From: Notospermus geniculatus
Taxonomy: Eukaryota; Nemertea; Pilidiophora; Heteronemertea; Lineidae
Assembly (NCBI GenBank): GCA_002633025.1
Contig: NMRB01000182.1
Location: 234,248 to 298,247, forward strand
Direction of reading: 5' to 3'
Length of the DNA: 64,000 nucleotides
Shown: piece after piece, positions 42,883 through 52,400 of the stretch
How the letters are laid out: the number at the start of each line of letters is the position of its first letter
How positions within the stretch are numbered: the stretch's first letter is position 1
Position numbers and translations under genes: made by a program
Notes under the pieces: model-generated
What the model was told of the DNA's origin: nothing
The model's input: the letters and a program-made list of their open reading frames with translations, nothing else
Database searches by the model: none

Positions 42883-43632
42883 ATGCCGAGAGGAAAGTAC
42901 CTGAGGGCTGAAGAGTCAAGTAGTGAAGAAAAGGGAACGACTCAGTCAGAGTCAGACTCAAGCGCCTCCAGCACCTACTACGATGCAAGGGAAGTGCTGT
43001 TGAAGAAACCGGAAAAGATAGTAATTTTCAGTGACTCTCTTCTCAGAGGCCTGAGTGAAAGGATTGACCAGTTACCCCTTCCGGCAGAATTGATTGCTGT
43101 TTCTGGGGCAAAAGCCCAACGCGTTCTTGATCTGTTGCGTGAACACCTGGAGAAAGCAACTGAAAAATTGTTGATTGTTGTGTGTGTTGGCTCAAACGAC
43201 ATATTTGAGCACCGTTCAAGAAAAGCGGAGGCACAGGTACCCCAGCTTACTGATTCAGCGAAGGAGGCATACATTAGGGATATCGGAGACCCCCTCTTCC
43301 AAAATCTTACATTAATTGAACAATTAGTACGGAACTTGGGGGATGATCTCCTGTTTTGTACAATCCCTCCACGTTTGAAGGCACACGAGGGTGAGGTCGA
43401 GCTTCACCTCAGAGTGAACCAACACCTGAGACATCGCCAGGCGTTGGCTGACATCACACCGTGCCACCTCGATCAGTTTGTAGCAAGGAGAGAAAAAGGC
43501 AAGTGTGTACCCAGACGAAACCGGTTGCTCCCAGATGGTGTTCACCCTACCCCAACCACAACAGAAAAGTGGTACCAGGAGATAAAGAAGAAGGTGGAGC
43601 TCTTTCTGGCAAATTTAACTAATGATAAGTAA
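42883..43632 (+). CDS. SGNH/GDSL hydrolase-like protein encoded before gag
   Basis: 249 residues from ATG. Residues 10-35 are acidic/serine-rich. From residue 46 an SGNH fold signature appears: IVIFSDSLLRG (block I, nucleophile Ser52), IAVSGAK (block II, Gly75), VVCVGSNDIFE (block III, Asn105), and LLPDGVHPTPTTTEKWY (block V, Asp218 and His221). All four invariant residues are present, so esterase/lipase activity is plausible; the substrate is unknown. Such domains are established in ORF1 of CR1-clade non-LTR elements, and I do not know of a described gypsy element with one upstream of gag. It lies within the element (after the primer-binding site, before gag) and shares the GGTGTACATGCC motif context. 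Confidence 0.82.
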   Translation: MPRGKYLRAEESSSEEKGTTQSESDSSASSTYYDAREVLLKKPEKIVIFSDSLLRGLSERIDQLPLPAELIAVSGAKAQRVLDLLREHLEKATEKLLIVVCVGSNDIFEHRSRKAEAQVPQLTDSAKEAYIRDIGDPLFQNLTLIEQLVRNLGDDLLFCTIPPRLKAHEGEVELHLRVNQHLRHRQALADITPCHLDQFVARREKGKCVPRRNRLLPDGVHPTPTTTEKWYQEIKKKVELFLANLTNDK

Positions 43633-43678
43633 GTACTCCGCCTGGTAATGTGATTGGTGTACTTGCCATCGGACTGTC

Positions 43679-43702
43679 AAAAAAAAAAAAAAAAAAAAAA
43701 AA
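43679..43702 (+). repeat. A-run between SGNH ORF and gag
   Basis: About 24 consecutive A residues, 46 bp after the SGNH stop codon. It could mark ancient capture of a polyadenylated transcript, or be a slippage-prone tract. Confidence 0.8.
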
Positions 43703-43850
43703 TTTTGAAGTGTGAAAAATTAAGAGTTTGTGGCTCAAGTAGTTAGGGCTGTTAGGTGAACTTGCCGCCAGACCCTAACTTGGTCCGTACCTGCCGCCCA
43801 GCCGTAAATAACTTCAACGGTACCGGTAAAAAGAGGCTGATTTCAAAGCC

Positions 43851-44801
43851 ATGGCGGCCGTAAATATAAAGGGGCCAAAGTTGCCCGGCTTTACAGGCGA
43901 AGGGGACCAGGACTTCACTGTATGGTTTAAAAAGTTCGAATTATTCCACCACGAACCAGAGGAAGAGGATAATGATACCCCACCACGCCACCAAGTGTTG
44001 CCCCTTTACCTTGAAGGCAGGGCATTCCTTGCTTATGATGCCCTTGATGATGACACCAAAGAAGATTATGATGAGCTGAAGGAAGCACTTCGCCAACGCC
44101 TGGTGCCTGGGGAGCATAACCTCCTAAGGCGCCAAACATTCATGTCGTTGACACGAGTGTATGGGGAATCAGCACCCAGTTTCGAGCTGCGGCTGATGCG
44201 AGACGTTCAGCTGGCATATGAAGATTTTCCGGAGAATGCTCGTGAGGCTCTTGTAAAAGAACAGTTTATTAGAGGTATTGGGGATCCAGACATCCAACTC
44301 CATCTTCTTACCCAGAACCCTGAGACCCTTCGCGCGGCAGTCCAACTCACGGAACAATATGAACAGGTCCGCCGAGTGACGGGGGCAACTTCAGCAGTAA
44401 GAACCGTGGCAGAGGAAGAAAAGAAGAAGGAGGAAAAATCGTCTGGCGAAAGTAAAGAATTAGCAGGCCTAAGAAAGGAGATGCAGCAGCTGGCAAAAGC
44501 CATGGAAAAGCTGGCAGCCTCCCAAAGTCAGCCTAAGGGAGGAGAGACCCAAGGACCAACTGGAGGCCGTGGCCGTGGCCGTGGAAGAGGGCAGTGGACC
44601 CCACGCCCCAGACAGGAAGGCAATAAAGGGAGACAGAGGCCTCAGTCACCCAGCATTGAACGCCGGGCCCCACAGCAGCAATCAGCGGGCGCCGAGGGGC
44701 ACAGTGCCCGATTCAGGGGTACATGCTATAATTGCAACAAACGTGGCCATAAAGCAGCTGACTGCTGGTATGCCCCTGGGGCAACCCAGCCGTCAAACTA
44801 G
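43851..44801 (+). CDS. Gypsy Gag
   Basis: 316 residues from the ATG in GCCATGGCGG. A retrotransposon-gag capsid domain spans about residues 25-180 (landmarks VWFKKFELFHHEPE, ALRQRLVPGEHNLLRRQTFM and VKEQFIRGIGDPDIQ), then a coiled-coil-like Glu/Lys segment (205-240), an Arg/Gly-rich stretch (GRGRGRGRGQW) and one CCHC knuckle CYNCNKRGHKAADC near residue 295. Its C-terminus overlaps the pol frame by about 40 bp (44762-44801); pol is at -1, but I see no classical slippery heptamer in the overlap. Confidence 0.92.
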   Translation: MAAVNIKGPKLPGFTGEGDQDFTVWFKKFELFHHEPEEEDNDTPPRHQVLPLYLEGRAFLAYDALDDDTKEDYDELKEALRQRLVPGEHNLLRRQTFMSLTRVYGESAPSFELRLMRDVQLAYEDFPENAREALVKEQFIRGIGDPDIQLHLLTQNPETLRAAVQLTEQYEQVRRVTGATSAVRTVAEEEKKKEEKSSGESKELAGLRKEMQQLAKAMEKLAASQSQPKGGETQGPTGGRGRGRGRGQWTPRPRQEGNKGRQRPQSPSIERRAPQQQSAGAEGHSARFRGTCYNCNKRGHKAADCWYAPGATQPSN

Positions 44802-47800
44802 AGGTTGCTACCAATGAGGGTCAATTGGTAGCACCAAAGGAAGAGACCCAGCCATCCAGAGTAATTCCAAGGGTTTACGTGAAAATTGGAGAACGGAAGG
44901 TGTTGGCATTGCTTGATACAGGAGCGGATGTTTCCATTATAAGAGAGGATGTTTGGTGCACTTGCCAACAGTCGGGGTGCTCCCCTTTAGCTCCTCAACT
45001 CCAACCGACCTGGTCAGTTTCGGGAGAGTCCCTTGAAGTCAAAGGAACCAGCTCTGTGACATTTTCAGTGGGTACAGAGGCAGACGGACGGACCCTGAAG
45101 CTGAAACATCCGTTTCGGGTAGTGCGCAATGTAGACACCCCCCTCATTCTTGGATGGGATTTCATAACGGCCCATAGGGTGACCATCAACCCATCATCAG
45201 AGGAGTTTGAGATTGGCCGCAAGAGGTTTTCATTCCTTAAGAAGATATCTGGCCCCCCTGAGATCGCTGAAGCAAAGTTATTGAATACGGTTGTGATACC
45301 ACCAAGATCTGAGATAGTTGCCCCGGCATACTTAGTCACTAGTGATGCAGAAGTAGCAGACGGCTTCGATGGAGTACTCGAACCAGAGCAGAGGAAGGAT
45401 ATCATAGTTGCCAGAGTGCTTGCCACAGCAAAAGATGCTGTTATTCCTGTCCGGTTAATGAACCTGGAGGACACACCCTGCACTGTGCGGTCCGGAGCTC
45501 TGATGGGAGAATTCCACAAAGTGGCCGATCCCACTGATGCTGAAGCTGTGAGACGGAGTTATGCCCTCCTGGAGGATTACCAGGTAGATGAAGACTCAGA
45601 TCTCGTGGAATCGAAGCCTACCACACCCCTGGATGGCGTTCTGCCTCCTGTGGGTTCAACAGACACAAATAGATCAGAGGATGGTGACCAGCCTCCTGCT
45701 GACATACTGAGTACAAAAGGCTGCATGGATGGTGATTTGCCTCCTGTAGACCTTTCAGAGTGTGAAATTAGCGGTGAAGAGAAGGAAAAACTTGAAAACC
45801 TGCTGCGTGAGTTTAGCGATGTGTTCAGTCGAGATGACTCCGATAGGGGATGCACTACCCTCATATCACATGAGATCGACACAGGGAGTGCTAAACCCAT
45901 CAAGCAGCCGCCAAGAAGAATACCTTTTCATCTACGTGATGAGCTCCAGAAGCAGGTGACGGACATGCTGGACGATGGTATTGTTGAACCATGTTACGGA
46001 CCCTGGTCTTCACCAGTGGTCCTGGTCAGAAAGAAAAATGGTTCCTTCCGTTTCTGCGTGGACTATCGGAAGCTTAATGCTGTAACAATAAAGGATGCCC
46101 ACCCCCTGCCGCGGATTGACGACACACTGGCGGCCATGTCAGGCTCAACGGTTTTCAGCACCCTGGACTTGACAAGTGGGTATTGGCAGGTACCCGTCGA
46201 CGTCTCTGATCGAGATAAGACTGCATTCTCAGTGGGAACAAACCTTTATCGCTTCACCCGCCTGCCATTTGGGCTTTGTAATGCCCCGCCCCTTTTCCAA
46301 CGGCTAATGGAGCTTGTGTTTGCCGGGATGGACTATAAGATCCTGTTGATTTATATGGATGACCTAATCATTCATACAAGGACATTCGAGGAACATCTGG
46401 AAGCGCTGAGGGAGGTGTTCACCCGCCTACGGGCCGCGAACCTCAAATTACAGCCAGCCAAGTGTTTCCTAGTGCGACCTTCGGTCGCGTTTCTTGGTCA
46501 TCAGGTCTCGAAAGAGGGTTATCGTCCAGATCCTAAAAACATCGAAAAAGTGGCTGCCTGGCCTGTCCCAACTTCAGAGAAAGATGTTCGCTGTTTCCTT
46601 GGCCTAGCCTCTTTCTACCGCAGATTTGTCGAGGGATTCGCCAACATAGCCACCCCTTTGAATCGGCTACTGGAAAAGGAAGTAGACTTTGAATGGGATG
46701 CAGCCTGCCAAGCTAGCTTTGACAAACTGAAAGCTATACTGACGTCACCACCAGTCTTAGGATTTCCTAGGTGGGGAGATCCATTCGCAGTCTACACAGA
46801 TGCCTCTGATGACGCTGTTGGTGCTGTTCTGGCCCAGGAACAAGATGGCCTAGAGAGAGTGATTGCATATGCCAGCAAGTCCCTCACTAAAACCGAGAAG
46901 AGATGGGCGACCTTTGACAAGGAACTGTGGGCCATAGTGTGGGGCTTGCGCCAGTTCCACATTTTCTTGTATGGTGCACCTTTCAGCGTAACCACTGATC
47001 ATCGTCCCCTTGTACACAGAAACAGATTAAAGTTGGATAATGATACATCGGGTCGACGGAGCCGCTGGGCAATCGAGCTCAGCACATATGGGGACTTTGA
47101 GGTAATCTACAAGCCAGGAGCCCAAAATGGTAATGCTGATGCCCTGAGTAGAAGACCCCCAGATTCTATGGAAGACAAAACCTCACCAAAAGAAAATGAG
47201 ACAACAAAAGGGACAGTGTTAGGTGAACATGCCGACACTAGGCTCCCAGAAATTCCTGCCAGTGGAGTGACCCCATCTGGTGTACATGCCGATGGTGACA
47301 CTTCATCACACAAGGAGCCACTGTCTGTGGATATGACAAATGCAGCTACCGATGTTACTAGCAGAGGGGAAAAGGAGAAATCAAGTATGCCTGGTTCCCC
47401 AGCTGAAGATATGACAGATAATGGAAGGCAAACGCCCCCAAAACGGGCACGTAACCGCAGAAGGAAAAAGAAAAAGGTCACGGATGAGACAGAAGAAAAC
47501 TCCTATGTCTGTGTGACAGCTGTGACACCCCCAACCGCAGTGGTTCAAGAGCAGCAAACCTTGGACCCCACGATAGAACTAGTTATGAAGTGGGTGGCTG
47601 ATGGACAAAAGCCAGAGTGGGTGAATGTAAAAAACAAAGGTAGGGAAGTAATTGCCCTTTGGAGACTCTTCGATGAGCTCACAATTATGGATGGTACATT
47701 AGTGAGAAGATGGACTTCACCAAAACGACCCAAGCCCGTTTATCAACGTGTCTTGCCGGCTGGACTTCGTTTGGAAGTAATGAATAGCCTTCATTCCAAC

Positions 47801-49413
47801 CTTCTGTCAGGTCACTTTGGTCGCAATAAAACTCTGCGAAGGATACAGTATCGTTTCTTCTGGCCTGGAATGGTGCAGGAAGTCAAAGACTTTGTACATA
47901 CATGCCCAATGTGTGTAGCCCGGCGGTCAAAGCCACGCCTCAAGGCACCTTTGCAGCCTATTGTGGTGAACAACCCTTCAGAGCTGGTTGTAGTGGACAT
48001 CACCGAGTTACCAATGACACCAAGGAACCATCGCTACGTTCTTGCCCTCTTGGATCATTTCACAAAATATGTGAATCTCTATGCCATGAGTGACCAAACA
48101 GCTAAGACCGTAGCAAACTTAATCTTCAGGGATTATATTCGGGAGCATGGAATACCAGAGCAATTGCACTCTGATCAAGGCCGACAGTTTGAGGCTGATC
48201 TGTGCCAAGAACTTTGTGTGCTCTTGGAAGTGGAGAAAACTCGAACTACTCCATACCACCCTGAAGGAAACGGCTTGGTGGAAAACTACAACAAGACCCT
48301 CAAGAGTGTAGTGGCCAAATGTACGAAGGACAACGGTACAGACTGGGACCTTCATCTCGGTCCTGTGGCCCTTGCGTACAATTCAAGTATCCACGAATCA
48401 ACTGGATTCTCACCATTTTATCTCCACCACGGAAGAGAACCACGGCTACCAGCAGATTTACTCTATGGTGATCCGACTCCCACATATAGGAATAACTGTG
48501 GTGCTCACGCCCGTGATATCCAGAAGGAGCTGCAGGCTGCTTTTACTCAAGTTAGGGAGAATGTACAGCTAGCCCAAGATAGACAGAAGACCCTGTATGA
48601 CAAGTGGGCCAGACATCACCCTTATGAAGTGGGAGACAGGGTGTGGTTGCGCTCGGCTGTGTCTAAAGATCGTCACCCTAAGCTGGCCCTCCCCTGGGTA
48701 GGGCCTTATATTGTGAAGAAGAGGCTGACTCTGCAGTCAGGCCTCCCTGGAGTGACGTACCGCATTCAAGACGAAAAGTCAGGGAAACGGTTGGTTGTTC
48801 ATCACAACCGCCTGAAGCCCTTTGAGCCACCGAGAATTCCACATCCACTGCATCCGGATACACCTGAGGAAGCCCCTGCAGCTGTTCGGACACGGCCTGG
48901 AGGTGTACATGCCCCGAGGCCACAAGAGCAACAACTCCCTGGAGGTGTACATGCCCCAGCCCCAGTGCTCCCGCCTCTTCCAGTTGCCCCAGCTCCACAT
49001 CAGTTACCCAGAGGTCCGCAACCTGTACGGAGACAGGTACCAATCAGAGGCGGAGGAGGTGCACATGCCCCTCAAGCCGAAGACCCAGTAGCTGTTCCAG
49101 CCCCGGTACAAGTGCTTGCCCCTCCACCAGGGCCAGGGCCAGCACCAGAACCACCAGCTGCCCCTGTCGTAACAACCAGGTCGGGCAGGGTGGTCAGACC
49201 TCCACAAAAATATGGGAATTTCGTCCAAGAGGTAACATCAGACCAGCAGACAACTGAAATAAGGTTATCCCAAGAGCCAGAGGTTAACACCATAATTCTT
49301 GAAATTGCTGGAAGAAAGACACCTGTTCTGCTCGACACTGGAGGATCAATTTCGCTCATTCATCCTAAGTTGTTAAAACTATGGAACCCGGAATTTGATA
49401 TAAACAGAGTGGA
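44762..49413 (+). CDS. Gypsy Pol polyprotein (PR-RT-RH-IN plus second DTG domain)
   Basis: The frame is open from 44762 without a needed ATG and is likely made by -1 frameshifting from gag. Domains: retropepsin ALLDTGADVSII (about 44905-44945); linker; RT with FSTLDLTSGYWQ, LPFGLCNAP and YMDDLI (46352-46363); RNase H VYTDASDDAVGAV and TDHRPLV; integrase finger SGHFGRNKT...CPMC; integrase core DITELP, SDQGRQFE and ENYNKTL; a GPY-like region; a Pro/Ala-rich tail with repeated GVHAP; and TTRSGRVVRPPQKYG, a usual Pol end. The frame continues into LEIAGRKTPVLLDTGGSISL (49300-49360), a second retropepsin-like motif, and runs into the N. Confidence 0.93.
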
Positions 49414-49414
49414 N
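49414..49414. other. Single-N scaffold join
   Basis: One N separates the open pol frame from an intron end of the cadherin gene. Because the 3' LTR and earlier cadherin exons are missing, the N must stand for an unknown length. Confidence 0.85.
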
Positions 49415-49431
49415 CTTTCTTTTCTTTTTAG

Positions 49432-49497
49432 GGGTATGTTAGAAGTATTCGTTACAAATTACGATGTGCATACACTGAGAATAATAGTGATTTTCAT
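49432..49497 (+). CDS. Cadherin exon 1 of window
   Basis: Acceptor TTTCTTTTTAG, donor GTAAGT, phase 0. Encodes YVRSIRYKLRCAYTENNSDF, the beta-strand end of an EC repeat with a cysteine. Its upstream intron runs into the scaffold join. Confidence 0.8.
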
Positions 49498-52400
49498 GTA
49501 AGTATTGATATCGATGTTCAGTTGGCAACCTTATTGAAGATTTCTTTCGTTTGAGTTTCAAAAAAGGGAGTAAGAAATAAAAGTGGAAAAATAAGAAGTG
49601 GGAAATTTTGGAATTTTGCGCGAATTTTTCAATTTCTCAAAATGGGAAAAAAATTCTCCCAATTAGAGAAATTGAAAAATTGAGAAATTTGCAAAATTCG
49701 AAAATTGAGAAATTGAAAAATTCGCGCAAAATTCCAAAATTTCCCACTTCTTATTTTCCACTTTTATTTCTTACTCCCTTAGAAATCCTTTCAGGCTATT
49801 CATATTGTTCATGGAAGAGCCAAATTGATTGGAGATCGGTGCTTTGTGTATAGAATACATTGTGGTAAGTGGGTGAAACTGATCAGGCAGTAATAAAGAA
49901 GGGGCGAAGTCTTAAACTGCATTTTTGTATCTTTGCAGGTTAACTATGATGTAAATGTGTATATAACCAATGTAAATGACAATGTTCCACAGTTCATAGA
50001 TTCTCCTTATTTCAAAGAAGTAAATGAGGTAAGATTCCTTTTTTTTTGCAATTTTGCAGCTGAAATTTTTGCTTGAAGAAAGGGGTTTGCCCTGCCAGTC
50101 AGCAGGAACAGTTGCTTTGGATTGGGGTTCCTTCATTTTTAGAGAGGGACTTAAAACACTCATGCATTAGTATCCACCAAGTGTGTTTAGTCAACATTCA
50201 CATCGTTATAAAAAAATGTCCTTTCTGCCCATAGAACTGTGCCCTAACTTTACAACGTATTTTTGTACTGTTTTTCAGCTTACCCCTGTTTCAACCACGA
50301 TATTTATGTTTAAAAACCGTGCAGTAGATAACGATTACTATGGTGCTATTAACTACTATCAAATAGTGGTAAGTTCAACTTTTTTCACTTCGATTATACC
50401 TGCCTCTGAGGAGATAGCATAGTTCCATGCAATGATTAACAAGTTTGAATTGAATGGGCTGTTCCTGTCCTACACTCACTGCTCACCCGCCCTTAACTAT
50501 GTCATGATGACTGACTATCAATTTGTGTCCATTAAATAATAGCCTAATGAGTTTAGTCATGTTTGATGGCCAGTATATTTACCTACACTTTTGCCAACAA
50601 AATCCTTTTGTTTAGGCAGATTAATGGAGACCACATGCTGTTTCTGTGAAAGGTCATTGACCAATTTTCATTAGTATTCAAGGATCAGCTCCACCCATTC
50701 TGATATCGGCTGCAAATAAAAATGTTAATAGCCCACTTTATACATTCCTGTCATACTTTTGTTCTGTTGATCGACTTTTTAAAAACTTTGCTGACCGTGA
50801 TTTATGCCATGTTTTTTTATGTGAAAGCAAATCTTGTTTAATGCATTACATGAATTTGTTTATTGCATGAATGCATGATGCTCTCATCGCTCTGGCCAAG
50901 TCCTGCATTACATGAATTTGTTTATTGTATGAATGCACAGATGCTGTCATCGCTCTGGCCAAGTCCTGCATTACATGAATTTGTTTATTGCATGAATGCA
51001 TAGATGCTTTCGTCGCTCTGGCCAAGTCCTACATGTAATCGAACCAAAAGTTTCATCAAATACATGATCTTTCCTATCAAACTGTGTTGTTTTTTCCTGG
51101 TAGAGGCCATTCCCTGACCTCGTAATTTAGAAATATTCAACATTAATTTTAAACTTCCTCCTTTTTTATTTTGAGAGAACAACAGGATTTTGCCAAGTAG
51201 GCCTAGTAGTCATATGGGGTCGTATTCATATTAAGCGGTTCTACAGTTAGAACCGTCTTATTCCGGTTCTACGTGTGGTCAACCACTGCACTTGGAACCG
51301 GCCTAAAGCAGGGTTCATTGGCGCACGGATCTGGTCCGTTTCCTGTCCGTTTGACCCTATTTTCCGGATACGACAACGCGAAAGTCAATTTAATCGATTT
51401 TTTTACGCACCTGAATCGGACAAAATCCGTCTGCCAATGAACCCCGCTTAAGACGGTTCTAACGATAGAACCGCTTTATGAATAAGACCGGTGATGCCTA
51501 TCTCAAATTCTGCTAAGCGGTAATTTGTGCCACTTCCTTTCACCTTCACCAAGGTTTAACAATTACGTCATCATTACATCCTCATTTTTTCAGGGAGGTA
51601 GTGAAGGGAAGTTCAAGTTGACTGGTGCAACGTCAGATGGGAAAGTGGCAGTGGCCGCTCCGTTGGACTATGATAAAGGCCAACGTGAATATGTATTGAA
51701 CGTATCTGCCACAGTAAGTTGAAAGGACTTTATTCTTGCCGTCGATGTGGAGGCCATTATAAAAGCAAACTCAAAGCTTCCAGTATGTTCTTGCCGAAAT
51801 CATTTCCTGTAAAATTGAGACAGCATTGAATAGGCCTTTACAGAGCTGGCATTACGGGTATCCATTAATAATAGGGAGGTTAAGAAATCAAAGGATAAAC
51901 GTTAACGACAATTTAATTTTTGTACCGAAAAATTTTAAAGTTTACGTTTATCGTTTGATTTCTTAACCTCCCTAATTTTCATTTCCTTGTTACTCCTTAC
52001 AGGACAATGGTGTAAACTATGGAGATAAGTCACTTTCTAATACAACCACATTAACAATCAAGATCACTGATGGAGATGACCAAGATCCGATCTTTGAAAA
52101 GCAACATTATTCTGTGGAGATCACTGAAGATGTAAGTTAAAATCTATTCTTACTTTCAGTAGATATACTACAAAGCATAATGATGTGAAAATACCATACC
52201 AAACTAACTTCTATCAACGAAAATGAAATACATTGTGTGTGTGTGTTACTAAGACAGCATCTCAGGCCCGTAGCAGCCGGGGGGGCCGGGGGGTCCCAGG
52301 CCCCCCCCCCACACTTTTTGTGCCAAAAATGCCTTGGCCCAAATGTCCATTTTATATGTCCACATTTTTGCTCTCAGATCCCAGGAAAATGCATCTAAAG

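Larger units (their letters stand above)
41925..49413 (+). mobile_element. Ty3/gypsy LTR retrotransposon with extra SGNH ORF, 3' end lost in gap
   Basis: Order: 196-bp 5' LTR (TGTAACGG...TTTTCA), primer-binding site, about 760 bp leader, SGNH-hydrolase-like ORF (42883-43632), A23 run (43679-43702), gag (43851-44801), pol in the -1 frame (open from 44762) with protease, RT, RNase H and integrase, a Pro-rich tail and a second DTG motif. There are no stops in pol over 1.5 thousand codons, so the copy is young or intact. The sequence ends at the single N (49414); the rest of the element and its 3' LTR are not in the window. It is inserted in the STPR-like ORF. Confidence 0.92.

Noticed and set aside
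48678-49043. Minus-strand ORF of 121 codons
   Set aside because: Antisense of the Pro-rich tail of gypsy Pol.
49415-49503. Continuation of gypsy Pol after the N
   Set aside because: It is intron end and cadherin exon sequence; the frame match is chance.
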